64,000 nt of DNA from Zopfochytrium polystomum (GCA_025765615.1 JAIVFJ010000030.1:310001-374000); one strand, 5' to 3'. Counted from the first letter of the stretch, positions 45,701 through 56,549 are shown. The notes: generated by a model from the letters alone, not told the origin. Numbers and translations: made by a program.

Positions 45701-46068
45701 AATGTTTATCGATTAATAACGAAAGGAACGTTGGAAGAGAAAATTATGGGGTGAGTAGGCGAGGTGTTGTTGAGCGCGTTTTACGAAAGCTGAAACGTTC
45801 ATAAAGTCTTCAAAAGTTCAAACTCAACATTGCATCCTCCGTCATTAATCAAGACAACACTGGCATTGGCACAATGGACACGGACCAGATTCTCGACCTT
45901 TTCTCATTTGGTGACTCCAAGGGCGATAAACGCAAGGAAGCGTCTGCGGACGACACCAAGAAAATGTCGGCACGGGAAGTGCTGGAGGGCATCGGTAGTC
46001 TGTGGGACGAGAATCAGTACGAGGCGTTCGACAGCGTCGACGGCTTCCTTTCAACTTTGCAAAAATAA
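39722..46068 (+). CDS. MOT1: Mot1/BTAF1 Swi2/Snf2 ATPase that removes TBP from DNA
   Basis: Eleven exons: 39722-39738, 39929-40052, 40099-40432, 40482-40587, 40634-40732, 40775-41485, 41568-44191, 44242-44467, 44518-45249, 45313-45750 and 45807-46068. All phases close, giving 1890 residues, the usual Mot1 size. It starts MSSRKRLDRLILLLETGSTP, the conserved HEAT-repeat N-terminus. HEAT repeats fill most of the first 1250 residues, including EWPFEGLCEQLCLDLF and NWEIRHGAALGLREIL. The ATPase follows: RPYQKEGVSWLAFLNRYGLH, DDMGLGKTLQS (Walker A, joined across an intron), ILDEGHIIKN (DEGH box as in Mot1), LILSGTPVQNNVLELWSLFD, VGGLGLNLTGADTVIF and QAMDRAHRIGQKRVVNVYRL. It acts in the nucleus as a general transcription regulator. 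Introns are 46-82 nt except the first (190 nt). The stop overlaps a TAAATAAAG stretch that may serve as poly(A) signal. Confidence 0.95.
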
Positions 46069-46154
46069 ATAAAGCCCAAATGCAAGCGTTTCAATTGGTT
46101 TGACACTGACACCTCAGCGGCTGTTTTTTTCCGAAGCGCCCGGGGTTGTCAACC

Positions 46155-46514
46155 ATGGGAAATTCCCTCGGTTGGAAGCCCCCAACAAGTCCGTTATTCG
46201 ATGGGCGCCTTCGGGAGCGATCGAACCAGCCGCACTCTTACAGCTCGGGGCCGCCAAAGTTCAAGAACGCAATCGCCTACGGCGGGTCCGGATTGAGAAA
46301 GACGGGCATTCGGCACCTTGTGGAAACAAAGAAGCTTGTGATTGGGGAACCGCTGAGGGACACTTTCCAGGTGAACCGCGAACCAAAAAGAAAAAAAAAA
46401 AAATCACCAGCTACCTAACTTCTAACTAACATCCAATTTCTGCAGCATTGTCAGCACATTGGAGCTCACGATATTGCACTGAAAGGGATCGGTGGGGTCA
46501 CCATCAAAGCATGA
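46155..46514 (+). CDS. small 94-residue protein with predicted N-myristoylation start
   Basis: Exons 46155-46370 and 46446-46514. The start ATG sits in a CCATGG context and gives MGNSLGWKPP, which fits the N-myristoylation consensus (Gly2, Ser/Thr-like residues after it). The rest reads KFKNAIAYGGSGLRKTGIRH, LVIGEPLRDTFQ and, after the intron, HCQHIGAHDIALKGIGGVTI. No family was recognised. The gene begins 86 bp after Mot1 on the same strand. The intron (75 nt) contains an A-run and a CTAAC branch-like site. It is probably a real gene because of the clean intron and ordered-looking C-terminus, but the function is unknown. Confidence 0.55.
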
Positions 46515-46666
46515 CGGGTGAAGGAGCAGGACGAGGAGGAGGAGGCGGAGTAGACCGGGGTAGGAGAGGAGGGCATTGCAAACACACAACAGATTAGTGC
46601 AATAATTGTACGATTTGTTCATGACACCCATGATCATCATCATCAAATATCATAAGGATTTCATCA

Positions 46667-47371
46667 TCAGCCAGCCTTCGCCTCCGCCGCGTCCGCCGCC
46701 TTTGCGCCAGCACCCAAATCCTTGAAACCAATCTCTGAAATACGAAGCGCCGTGTAGTGGTTCCGATTGCGGTGAACGGGCTGGTGCCCTCTCCGTTTCC
46801 AGTGGTGCCGGACGATTTCGGCGCTGACGGGGTGCTCGATCACGACGGCCTTGATCGAGAAAAAGTCCGGATAAATGTACGGGTTTCCGCGCAGAAAGTA
46901 GTCCTCTGTCGAAATCTCGCGGACGCGGTCGAGCGAGATGACGTCGCCGAGGTGGAGGTCGTTCATGCGCATCGTGACGACCACGTCGTTGACCGTCACA
47001 GAGTAAGGGCGGCCCTTGATCTCGACGATGGCGCTCGTCTTTGTCTGCGCGCGCAGCTTGGCGAGCGCGCCGACGGTTTCCGCCGACCAGGCGGCCGGCG
47101 GCTGGAATTCGGCAAAGAGAGGCGGGGGTGCTGCTGTTGCGGCTGCTGCGGCGGCGGTTTCGGGCGCCGCGGGAGGCGTGGCGGCTCGCGGCGGCGGCTT
47201 TGAGGAGGAAGGTGGGCGGGCGGCGGTGCTGAGTGGGAGCTGAGTGTGAGTGGCGGCGGGTGACAACAGCCGGCCGCACTGGCCGCCGAGCGGTGATCGT
47301 GAGACTGGTGCTCTCCAGGCGGCTGCGGCGGCAGCAGCAGCGCCCCGCCGGGATGGAGCGGCCAAGAACAT
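46667..47371 (-). CDS. mitochondrial ribosomal protein bL21m
   Basis: A single exon from ATG 47371, 234 residues. The N-terminal ~100 residues are Ala/Arg/Ser/Pro-rich without acidic residues, as expected for a mitochondrial presequence plus linker. The bL21 domain follows: AIVEIKGRPYSVTVNDVVVT, LHLGDVISLDRVREI, then VIEHPVSAEIVRHHWKRRGH and QPVHRNRNHYTALRISEIG. bL21m belongs to the large mitoribosomal subunit. An upstream in-frame ATG at 47560 would add a Lys-rich extension that looks less like a presequence, so 47371 was preferred. It is tail-to-tail with the 94-residue gene (about 150 bp between stops). Confidence 0.85.
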   Translation of the reverse strand: MFLAAPSRRGAAAAAAAAWRAPVSRSPLGGQCGRLLSPAATHTQLPLSTAARPPSSSKPPPRAATPPAAPETAAAAAATAAPPPLFAEFQPPAAWSAETVGALAKLRAQTKTSAIVEIKGRPYSVTVNDVVVTMRMNDLHLGDVISLDRVREISTEDYFLRGNPYIYPDFFSIKAVVIEHPVSAEIVRHHWKRRGHQPVHRNRNHYTALRISEIGFKDLGAGAKAADAAEAKAG

Positions 47372-49692
47372 GGGATGGAGGAAGCTGGCGCGGCGCAGGA
47401 GAGAGAGGACTTGATTGTGGGTTGGGTTGGTGCTTCGATCGTTCCTCTTTCTTTCCCTCTTTTCGCTTTTGCTCGTTTTGTTCAAGCCGTTTGACTTCGT
47501 GCAAATTTCACCAGCGTCACCCACCCTTGCAAGAGACCGAGCGACCGACGCTTGGCCCACCCCCCTTCCCCTTCTCGCAACCCAGCTCCACTCGCACCAG
47601 CCGAGTAAGATTCGATGGGAACACCTGTCAAGGTGTTAGCAGAGCCCAGGGCGTTTTAAGGAGCCCGAGGCGAGCCATCGACGGATGGGGGAGAAAGAAG
47701 GAGTGAGTCCAGGGAACACCTCCAGTTCCAGGTACTTGAAAGATGGAAAAGCAGAGGCTTCAACTTGGACCTGAAGTACACAACATGGGCAATCGACTCA
47801 GCAGCGAAATTTGGTCAGCTGGATGTTTGAATTGGTGGAAAGATAGTGGGTTGAAGTTGTCTCTTCGTTAACTGCTTTTTCGAAATCTCGCACGTCCTTG
47901 GTCCAATCAATTGGGACGGTGAGCCTCATTCTCATCCCTCCAACGCATTCGTGGTGTGTTTGTGGCGGCTGTTCAAGCTGTGTAAGTAGCTATTGGGCTT
48001 ATCATCCAAAGATTGAGCCCTGGTTGACTCCTGTTATCCAACTGCTCCCAGTCGCACTCATTTTAGAGACTCTGCTCAAGGGTGGAAATGGTCGTCTGAC
48101 TCATCAAAGGTGGAGCGCAGCGGGACGGACTCTGCTTGTTGTGGTTCCTGTTCCGCCAGAAGGATACTGTTACCAGCTCCACTTCGTCTGGAAGCGTAGT
48201 ATAGGCTCTCTTCCTCTGGTCCCGTCGGAGCTTTATTTGCAGTCTTCCCTATTGGGAGGAAACTACAACGGCACCCGCACTCCGACTCTGCACCCGCCCA
48301 GCTCGCTCACTTGTGCATGGAAGGAAGCATTGGGCTGCCCTGACTTGGTCTCCCAATCTAACTTCCCTCACCACCTATTGTTTCACAAGGCTTAAGTGCG
48401 TCATCACGTCGAGGTTTAAAGCAGTTTCTGCTGCTTCGACTTCGTTTTTTGAACAGTCACGGGCACAGCACTTTGACGAAATTCACTGTGAGATGAGCGC
48501 GGAGGGTCCCCGCAAACAGAAAAACTCTTGTAGCGTCCATTCAAAGCGCGTGGTTCGCAGAAAATAACGAGGTCCAATAGGAACGGATCTCTTTTATGTT
48601 TCTGTCTTTTTTCTTCCCCGTAGTCGCTCCTTCAACCGCACCCCCGAATCTGCGCCGTCTGGCACTGGATTCGCCTACTTTTGCCCATCCGCTGGCGTTC
48701 AAGCCATTCCGTCGCCCACCCCACCCCTGCAGTGCGCCTTGGAGGACGAAAGTACCGGCTCGTCAACCTCAAATGGCCTGACGCCTTTTTCGATTCGCCC
48801 TTTTCTGCACAGTATCTGTCACTTTATTCAAACGCTAGAAGGGCGTTTATGAATGTGCGTTGTTGTTTCTCGCCATCTGCCAAGAAATAATAAACCGACC
48901 AGTCGCTGGCGTAGTGCTTGGTGGACGTTGACAAAATTCATTGTGAGTTGAGCGCAGAAGGCCCCACAAACAGAAAAAATCTTGTGGCTGCACAAATCAC
49001 CCTTCAACGCGCGTGATTCGCCGAAAACGACGCAGTGCCCCATAATGAATTGACCTGTAAAATGTTTCCGTTTTTCTTTTTTTCCCCACTCGGAGCTTCA
49101 TTTGTATGTAGTCTTCTCTCTTGGGAGCAAACAGCAACAGCAGCGGCACCTGACTCTGCGCCTGCACCGCTCGCCCACGCGGAAGCGATGGGCTGCCCTG
49201 GCTTTGTCTTTTAACCCCACTTCCCCTCCGTTGTTGGCGACCCGAGTAGGTGACCAGTCCAGCAGCTCCAGCTGTGCCTGGCGCACTGCTTCCTCACTGA
49301 ACTCTTTCTGATGGTCCCTTGTCAGAGAGCACGGGCTGCGACGAACAGAAAGAAAAAAAGAGGCCCCACTTTAATTTCCACGGAGCAGATGCAAACTTGG
49401 GGCTTGCTTCCATTGATCAGAATTTCGAAGGGACTGCGACTATGTCCAACTTTCCAGTGACTGCGCGGCCCCCAAAAACAAGCGGATATCCACCCCAGTG
49501 ACTCTGCAAAAGAAGACGTTTGGGCCGACGGTGTTTAAGTACTCGAGCACTTTCTCATATGCCTGCACTTCGTACTGTCCATTTGGCCAAGAAAACGCAG
49601 TTATCTCAGCCCCTCTTTTCGAAACGAGGTTCCAATCAGCTGGCTGTGTGCTTTGTTCAATCTTGAGCTGGTTCAAAATACTTTGAAACAAG
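47372..49692. other. 2.3-kb gene-poor interval
   Basis: No convincing gene. Purine- and pyrimidine-rich tracts near 47440-47480 lie upstream of bL21m. From 48.2 kb onward, degenerate repeated blocks occur (listed separately). Short frames here have no domains and no conserved splice pattern. Confidence 0.5.
48220..49240 (+). repeat. degenerate duplicated blocks
   Basis: Block a (about 48220-48400: GTCTTCCCTATTGGGAGGAA, GCATTGGGCTGCCCTGAC) recurs at about 49095-49240 (GTCTTCTCTCTTGGGAGCAA, GCGATGGGCTGCCCTGGC). Block b (about 48470-48640: AAATTCACTGTGAG, GAGCGCGGAGGGTCCCCGCA) recurs at about 48930-49095 (AAATTCATTGTGAG, GAGCGCAGAAGGCCCCACAA). Identity looks to be about 70-75% by eye. The origin is unknown: possibly decayed mobile elements or an old local duplication. 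Confidence 0.6.
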
Positions 49693-50278
49693 TCATCTAG
49701 GAATATGGACATCTGCACTTTGCTGAGACTGGATGGAGTTCAGGACCTCACTAAATAATCACAAGGGTGAATAAGCATGTTGAAGAGGCAAGGGCGGTGG
49801 GTTGCCTCACAGTCCTCTACCTTTTTGGACAGGTCGTATCGGCGTTCTTTGCTTTTCACCAATATCCGCAACGAGGTCTCGACTGACCGCGCCAAGGCCT
49901 CGACTGACCGCAAAGAGGACTGGAACGCTTCCTGGCAGTTGTTAAACAGGTTCTTGTTCTTTGCCCATTCAAGCGCCTTTTCTGCTTTGGATAAATCGTC
50001 CAGCGGAATGGTTGCAGTGTTCCCAGTAGCAGCAGCTTCGCCGCCTCGATCGCTTGCCTTTCAGCATTTTCAAGCTTCACCTTGGCTTCGCTCAGGTTTG
50101 CGTTCGCGTTGCGAAGGTTCTCCTTGGCTTCGTCCACGTCTTTCTGGGCCTCATCCAACTGCTTCACTAGAGATGCTTCGAACGAGAGACTGTAAGGCGA
50201 GAATCGTGAGGTGGAAGCGCCTGGCAAGACAGGGGAGCCATCTGGAGTCAAACTGGTGGATCGGTTCGCGGCGGACAT
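49693..50278 (-). CDS. coiled-coil protein, frame broken, function unknown
   Basis: Probable exons 50278-49821 and 49746-49693. The N-terminus MSAANRSTSLTPDGSPVLPG leads to a clear heptad coiled coil, VKQLDEAQKDVDEAKENLRN and LSEAKVKLENAERQ. At about 50080 the frame must shift (one base appears to be missing). The continuation GGEAAATGNTATIPLDDLSK, AEKALEWAKNKNLFNNCQEA, RSVETSLRILVKSKERRYDL is also clearly coding-like. With the shift, the intron phase closes. It may be an assembly error or a decaying gene. No domain was recognised. Upstream of 50278 the same frame stays open to 51100 but with proline/arginine-rich non-coding character. Confidence 0.45.
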
Positions 50279-51146
50279 TCGAACACTGTTCCTCGTGCTG
50301 CTGCTTCTGCTGCTGCCCGGGGAATTGTTCCCTGCCGCGAACCCAAAAAAAAGTTGTGTTTGGAGTTGCTCGCAGGAAGAAACTACGCCGAGGGATGACG
50401 CTGGAAGACTTGAGAACGGTGCTGGCGACGGGCAGCGATTGCGGGACGGATCCAGCAACGTCTTCGGCGCAGGGGGATGACGGCGAGGAAGCCTAAACGA
50501 CAGCATGGCTTGCGGACAGTGGCGTGTTGCTAGTTGGCTCAGGAGGGGCAGAGGCCGACGACGCCACAGAGGTGGTGCTGGTCGCAAGCAAAACCGCTTT
50601 TGCGGGTGAGCCAGGGAGCACGAAGAGAGCTTTCGGCTTGTCGGGCTGAGGCGTGGAAACGCGGGTACGACGTGACGGCAGTGCGATGCCCTCTGGCGCT
50701 GTACTATGGCACCAAGGACACGATTGTCGACGCGCGGCGACCGCATCGCGAGTGCTGGTCGGTGCGCGGGCGATAAGTGCGGCTGGTCGCCGTCGAGGAT
50801 GTCAGGATGTCGACGGGTTCGAGCCCATGTACTGCCTGTGGGCCGTGGACGCCAGAGCCAAAACTGTGGAGGAGGGTTTTGAAGGTGTTGGAGGGCGTGG
50901 AGGAGGCGGAGATGGAGAGGGCCGCGGCTTCGCGCTGACCTGGTTGTGTGCTTTCGTTCCTTCCCTTTTCTTTTTGGGTAAATCATTCGTGCTGTCCCCT
51001 CGTTTGATTTGTGAAACAAGGTGATATAGCTATATGGATGACGGGTTGATTGTTTCGACCACAATTCAGGCGAGAAATGAAATGAAGTGGGTTGAGGCAA
51101 CTCGTATTTTGAGGAAGTAGTATAGCCGAGTTAGTTGCCGTTCCGC
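50279..51146. other. unassigned interval
   Basis: GC-rich sequence between the coiled-coil gene and the next minus-strand frame. Minus-strand frames are open over long stretches but show no domain or consistent splice model; exons of either neighbour could hide here. Confidence 0.35.
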
Positions 51147-51620
51147 TTAGGATGCGAGGGGGCAAGCTTTTATGTGTTTGCTTGTGTTCGGACTCAATTG
51201 TTGCATTGTTGAGGGTGGCTTTCTTTTTTCCTTTTGTCTCCACCCACCGGAGGTGCCACGGCAAAGGTCGAGGCCGGGGACTAGATCGACCGAAATGTTG
51301 CAAAAGTAGAACCCCGCCGAGTTGGAAGCGGGCCAAATCAGCATGTCTCCGGCGATGAAGGTCTGAGTAGCGTACAGGTTGAAGTCGGGGCAGTTGTTGA
51401 TGGTCGACATCGCAAAGGCGGTGGGCGAAGTGACCGGCGATGGTGTTTTGTAAACGTCCACCCTCCGTAGTCGCCCTCCCAAAGTTGCGTTGGCAACCGT
51501 TTGGTAAACGAAGCGATTAGAAGTGTCAGATAGGACCGTTGAGTACTGCTGACTCCGAAGTAAGAACGCGGGGACCGATGCAATACTCGCATTCGGTATT
51601 GTGCCTCTATCCGTCGACAC
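51147..51620 (-). CDS. possible exon of an unrecognised protein
   Basis: The open frame has ordered-protein composition over about 51290-51620: FLLRSQQYSTVLSDTSNRFV, YQTVANATLGGRLRRVDVYK, NCPDFNLYATQTFIAGDMLI and GFYFCNISVDLVPGLDLC. The spaced Cys residues and NxT/NxS sites would fit an extracellular or lumenal domain. No ATG opens the frame; an ATG at about 51660 is out of frame and no proper-length intron connects it, so the start is unresolved. After DLCRGTSG the frame becomes Lys-rich and low-quality, so a donor near 51255 is likely. It may be linked to the coiled-coil exons downstream on the same strand or be a gene relic. Confidence 0.3.
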   Translation of the reverse strand: MSTDRGTIPNASIASVPAFLLRSQQYSTVLSDTSNRFVYQTVANATLGGRLRRVDVYKTPSPVTSPTAFAMSTINNCPDFNLYATQTFIAGDMLIWPASNSAGFYFCNISVDLVPGLDLCRGTSGGWRQKEKRKPPSTMQQLSPNTSKHIKACPLAS

Positions 51621-51881
51621 CGAGGGAAAGGAAATCGTTACATAAGGACTTCATCGTTTCGGGCCCAGCCCCTTCACCTGCTCACGAGCGCGGGGGTGGC
51701 CTATCGCAGGGTTGCGCGCACCAGAGGGACCCCATGACCGCGACAAGGGGGGACGGGGGAGGTAGAAAGCCGTGGGGGCAGTATTTACTGTAAACAACTC
51801 AGTGTTCCATTCCGCCGATTGGCGGACGAAAGAAAGAGTTACGGAAAAAAAGAAAGTCCCACCACATCTATCCACGCGACG

Positions 51882-52467
51882 ATGGGGGCAGAGGAAGGAG
51901 TCACAATCGACGTGCTCCCATGCGAGATCGAGTATGACGGCCCTGCGCCTGTGACAGCCTTCTTCCGCCGCGAGCCAGTGCCCAGCGCAACAGTCCCCGT
52001 CATCGGGCAGCAAGCTGCCGGCGGCGCGGAAGCAGACGGGGCGTCTGCATCGGTCACGCTGAAAGCGGCATTCAGAGGGCGCGGTTTGACCGCTACGTCC
52101 GTTCCAGTTCCGTCCGGGTATACAGGTGAGAGCCGCCCGCAACCCCCCACACTCTTCTTTCCTTGTGTGCATTCGTTCACGAATTGCATGTGCAAAAACA
52201 GGGGTCGTTTTGCGCCACGAGGGAGGGATGTCTAGCAACACGCTCTCTGCAGTTGCTTCGTTCGACAGAATCAACGTCTGGGCCCACGACGATCGCCCCA
52301 CGATAACCAACGACAACTATCTCAAAGCGATTGCGTGGCTTGCAGTCTCCGACGACGTGCGGGTTTCTCCATTTTTGCGTTCGCCCTTGAGGCTTCATCG
52401 TATCACGCTAACCAGCAAAACTCCCGCCATCCCTCCCCGCCTTTTCCAGCTACATGCGCCGATTTGA
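51882..52467 (+). CDS. ribonuclease H2 non-catalytic subunit C
   Basis: Exons 51882-52125, 52202-52356 and 52450-52467 (18 nt), 138 residues. RNase H2 removes ribonucleotides from DNA and RNA:DNA hybrids; subunit C packs with subunit B to support the catalytic subunit. Family features are VLPCEIEYDGPAPVTAFF near the N-terminus, LKAAFRGRGLTATSVPVPSG, then GVVLRHEG, SFDRINVWAHDDRP and LKAIAWLAVSDD. The 18-nt final exon supplies LHAPI, matching the family's C-terminal end (a helix followed by a short His-containing tail), which supports that exon. The start is the only ATG before the conserved LPCEIEYDG. Confidence 0.8.
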
Positions 52468-52639
52468 CGCGTTGGACGCAACCCGGTGCGTATCGGGGGG
52501 TTCATGTGACGACGGTGAGCTTGGCCTGTAGTGTTGTTTTCGAGGAGCTGCTGCTGTGCGGTTGTGTTCGCTTCTGGACAAGAGTCCTTCTGGTTCGTCC
52601 GGACAATAATATACTGTAGTTCATACCAAAAGATAAGTC

Positions 52640-55084
52640 ATGCGACCCGAGAGCCAAGCGCTGAGGCAGAGCCTCGAGGCCCTTTTCCACCCGGCGGTGG
52701 CGCCGGCTCGCCGGCCCCCGTCGCTTACAACCACGAACGCGCGCACAGCAGCAGCACCACCAGCACCTGCAGCAACAGCGGATGGGGACGCTGCAGCCCA
52801 CCCTCTGCGGATTCGCGGAGTCCGATTGGAGCCCGAATCGGCCATCTGGATCTGGCACTTCCCATCAGCCGTCGAGTGCGAGCCTCTCTCGCCGTTCGTT
52901 GGAAAGTCGGGCTTTCTGCTGCTGACGTCCACTCACCGCTTCAATGGGGAAGACCAGGTAGCCAGTCGAATTTGGTTGTTTGTGGTTCTTCTGTTCTTGA
53001 ACTAAAATGCAGTCAAGACTTATTTGCCAGTTTACTCTTGCGCCGCAGTTTCTGCAGGACAGCGCCAGGCAATGCCAATTTCGCCTCGCCCTGATGGGGG
53101 ATACATTCACCGCAGCGAGTTACCGCTGGACGTCTTCGCTCCGGTTAATCTTCAATCGGCCAGGTCCTTAATGTGGCTTTTCTTCGTTGCACGATTCCTC
53201 ACTATTCCATTAGGAAACTATTGGCCGCTTTCTCGCTTCTACCTACTGAATATCGGCTAATGCCTCTACTGGCTCGCTGCCGCCACGTGGAGCCGTCAGA
53301 AGAGATTTTCATTGGAATCGATCCAAAAGACTCCACACGTGCGATTCGAATTTCTTCACGCGGTAAAGAGCTGAGGAACGGAACTTTGATCTGAGTTCAC
53401 TCCCTTCAGGACTAGAGTCGCTGGAGTCTTTGACGAACCAGGCACCGGCGGACCTCTTGTTTGAAATGGAAGGCGATGTGTGTGGGCGGATTGAGGTGAC
53501 ATAGAGTGTTCACGAAGTAGCGGAAGGCTTACACTTTCACCAGCAAGTCGTGGCGAAGTACGACTTTCTGGGCGAAGAATCCTTGGTGAGAGAATCCGGT
53601 CATCCGATTTATCGCAGTCTAAAGCAAAGAACAGAACAATGACCTTCAATGCAAAATTGCGCTTCACGTCCGTTCCGGGACAACCCAAAACTGCCTGCAA
53701 GCACCCCTTTATCCAACGTCCGCTCATTTGGTATACGAACGTGGGATATCAAGCCGCTGCGTAACTGTGAATTCAGGAGTACACGTTTGTGAACAGTGTC
53801 CACGACTCTGCAAGCCATTCCGCGACTCTTGGACTCCGCGATGAACTTTCAAAGCTTGGGACTTGGTTTTCGCGATCTCTCGACGACAGCGAATGCCCCG
53901 AACCCGCAAACGCTTCGGGTATCGGCGAGATTTTCCACCGATGGTCCTGTGAGTCGTAATGAAATTGTAGCCAACGTTTTCATTAAACTGAATTTCAGAC
54001 GAGGAACCAAAGCTTATGGAACAAGACGAACGTACATCACCTGTGCTGTACGCAGCGAATCGACAACTGGACTTTGTTGAGCGTTTGTGGCACTACTGCT
54101 GTGGTAAGAAATTAGGGCTCCAACTGTATTTTGCTGCAACTTTTGCTTTAAAGGAGAAGCTGAGCAGAGAGTTCCAAGTATAATCCGAGCTTTGAGACTG
54201 GAGTTGGAGGCTGGAGGATTGCAAGCAATGGTGGGGACGAAATTGCGCGAATACTCACTGACCGCAAGTAGATCAACAAAAACAACAGAACGGCCCTCTC
54301 TTCAGTCATCCGAGAGTGCCTACGGCTCAGCCACAAGCAGCTCTTCAAAGATCGGGATGAAACAGTGGCCGTTGTCAAGGAATCTCTTGACTCCCTCGAG
54401 AAGTCACCGTTCGAATATCTTGTTGAAGCCGGGATTTACAAGCTTCGACGGGACTATTCCACAATATTAATTTGTAGGCATATTCCTTCATTGAACTGTT
54501 CTAAGCAATTCCAGGTTCAGGAGTGTCAACTTGGGAGAATCTGGTAAACCGTTCTGGGCAGTGGCGTCTTTATAACATATTGGGCTAGGAATTCTTCAAC
54601 GACTATCAGATTTCGTTGTCGGACCAAATCAAAAAGCTGGCACTTCTCCACGACGTAACGGAAGCTTTTTGCACTTTGTCTCAATCGGTTTTGGGTCTTC
54701 CCACAATGATCATGAGGGAGCTCGTTCAAAGCATCGTTGACTTCTTCAAAAGGAAATATGAGACGGAACAAATCGAGGCGGCCGCCAGCGCCGAAAGCGT
54801 TTCAAGTAATCAGTTACTTTTGAACATTGCTCTTCCCTTGCTGCAAAAGGATGTGATGCGGCTGGTAGAGGTTGTCTCGAAAACGTACGGTGGGCGTGAA
54901 CAATAACTGGACTGCTAACCACCGTGCCTCCAGATTCACTCCTTCGTCTTGGCAAGCCAATTTCGGCCCCTCCGCAGCAAAAACACGACACATTCTTCAG
55001 TTGAAAAGGGCCGATTCTTGCCTCGAGTTCGAGGCAAATGAACTCAGGGGAGTGGATTGGAAACTGTATGTTGGCAAGCTCTAG
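52640..55084 (+). CDS. Zwilch-like kinetochore protein (RZZ complex)
   Basis: Thirteen exons: 52640-52957, 53049-53143, 53214-53362, 53410-53495, 53544-53585, 53618-53740, 53777-53948, 53999-54103, 54154-54230, 54272-54473, 54515-54543, 54589-54884 and 54934-55084. Phases close at 614 residues, near the length of animal Zwilch. The assignment rests on the C-terminal half: NRQLDFVERLWHYCCG, LRLELEAGGLQAM, INKNNRTALSSVIREC, SPFEYLVEAGIYKLRRDYST and LSDQIKKLALLHDVTEAF. This is the order of conserved blocks I recall for Zwilch. With Rod and Zw10, Zwilch recruits dynein and checkpoint proteins to kinetochores. The junction 53740/53777 implies a 36-nt intron and is the weakest part. The N-terminal 60 residues are low-complexity. 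The alternative is another helical complex subunit. Confidence 0.6.
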
Positions 55085-55164
55085 GGCTTTTGCATCATCC
55101 ACAACTTCTCATGGTGGTGTACAATGCACCAACAATAAAGTTCTATAACAATGAGCGCGAATGG

Positions 55165-56337
55165 TTACAGTTTTCCCTGGTGGGTCTTTATGTACTTCAA
55201 TTCGCGAGACCCATCGCCGTTCATTGACATAACAACCCGGTGAAGAAAAGACGGTTGCGGGGTCCGGGAAAGAACGTCGCCCGGAAGTGCGAGTATTAAG
55301 CCTTCGTCGGACGCTTGCGGCACGGGCTCGTATGGTTGCAAGTCCACTGGTGCTTTCTGGGAGGCCACGAATCCTCGCAAATCTTTCAGCGTAAAGTTTT
55401 GGAGGTGCGTGAGAAGCACGAATTGCGGGGGCATCAATGATATCCCTGTGATCATGATTGCGTCAGTAATTTTGCACCAAGCAGCGCCACAAAACGCCCT
55501 GACTCAACTCTTTTCCCTAAAGGCCTGGAGAGCTTCCGAAGGAGAAAGCCAGTCCATGAGCACGTTTTCTGTGCCGTCAACGCTGACGGAGGAAGACGCC
55601 GCGGCTTCTCCAGAGTCCAGCACGCTGAGGAAGAACTGGGTGTCGAATCGCTTCTTTTCGAATTTGGGCGTCACCCAGTGCGCCCAGTGCACGAGGCGGC
55701 CAACGGCGGGCTCGACCTTGTACGCGGCGCAAAACCGCTTGAACTGGGTCGCATCGTCGTGAACCTGAGGTTTTTTAGGACAGCGCCGAGTTTCAGCGTT
55801 CAAAGGTCGTGACACAAAGGCCACAGCGCTCCAAACGCCCCAAAGGAAACCTTTTTGCGCCAGTCGAGCGACGACTTTTCATCCAGCGCCACCGGCGGGT
55901 CGAACACGCCGACGCCGCACTCCTCAAACGTCTCGCGGATGGCGGCGATCGCGTGGGCGCCGAGCGGGTGGCTTTTTGGCGCCAGCTCGCCGTCTGATGC
56001 CTCGACCACGCCGCCGGGGAACACGTGGACGGACTTGAAGGTGCCTGCGGCGTTTCTGTGTTGTGTGTGGTAAGGGGACGGCGATCGGGCGATCGTAAGG
56101 CGAGGTGTTTTTATTTAGAGCTACGGTCCGTCCACCGGAGAGTGTGGATGGCGGATTGCATGTGCCTGTCTGTGTTCGCGTTTGCGCTGCTCACCGCTTG
56201 AGCATGAGGATGCGAAAGTCGGCGCGGTCGCCGGGGACGGGGAGCGAGCGCGAGGAGCGCGGGGCGCACACGAGGAGCGTCGCGGCGGGCCGCAGGGACG
56301 AGGACGTCGACGGGGCGGCGGCGTGCGACGGGGCCAT
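55165..56337 (-). CDS. Nudix hydrolase, NUDT19/NUDT7-like
   Basis: Exons 56337-56195, 56055-55851, 55764-55509 and 55445-55165, 294 residues. The N-terminus RPAATLLVCAPRSS, then RADFRILMLKRN and VHVFPGGVVEASDGE begins the Nudix fold. The Nudix box appears as AIAAIRETFEECGV (the RE..EE..G core). NUDT19-type features follow: DWRKKVHDDATQFKRFC across an intron, LVHWAHWVTPKFEKKRFDTQ, MDWLSPSEALQAF and LMPPQFVLLTHLQN. NUDT19 hydrolyses acyl-CoA/CoA esters, usually in peroxisomes. The C-terminal KYIKTHQGKL is not an obvious peroxisomal SKL-type signal. It is tail-to-tail with the Zwilch-like gene (80 bp between stops). Confidence 0.85.
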
Positions 56338-56549
56338 CGACAATGAATGAATGACGTAAAGGCTACGAGAGAGCGCAGATACAGCCGAACGTGCGTGTTC
56401 TGCCAGGGGTCACGGGATCACGGGACGTTTCTCAACACCGGCGACGACCACGTGACGGGGCTGGTTCAAGCACCAAGTCAGCTCAGTACGCGAAGAGGAG
56501 GGGCAACTCCCATGCCTCATAGGACACCGCACTTCTCCCGGACAGTCCT
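56338..56549. other. short gap before retrotransposon remnant
   Basis: Nothing recognised; presumably the promoter of the Nudix gene on the minus strand. Confidence 0.4.
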
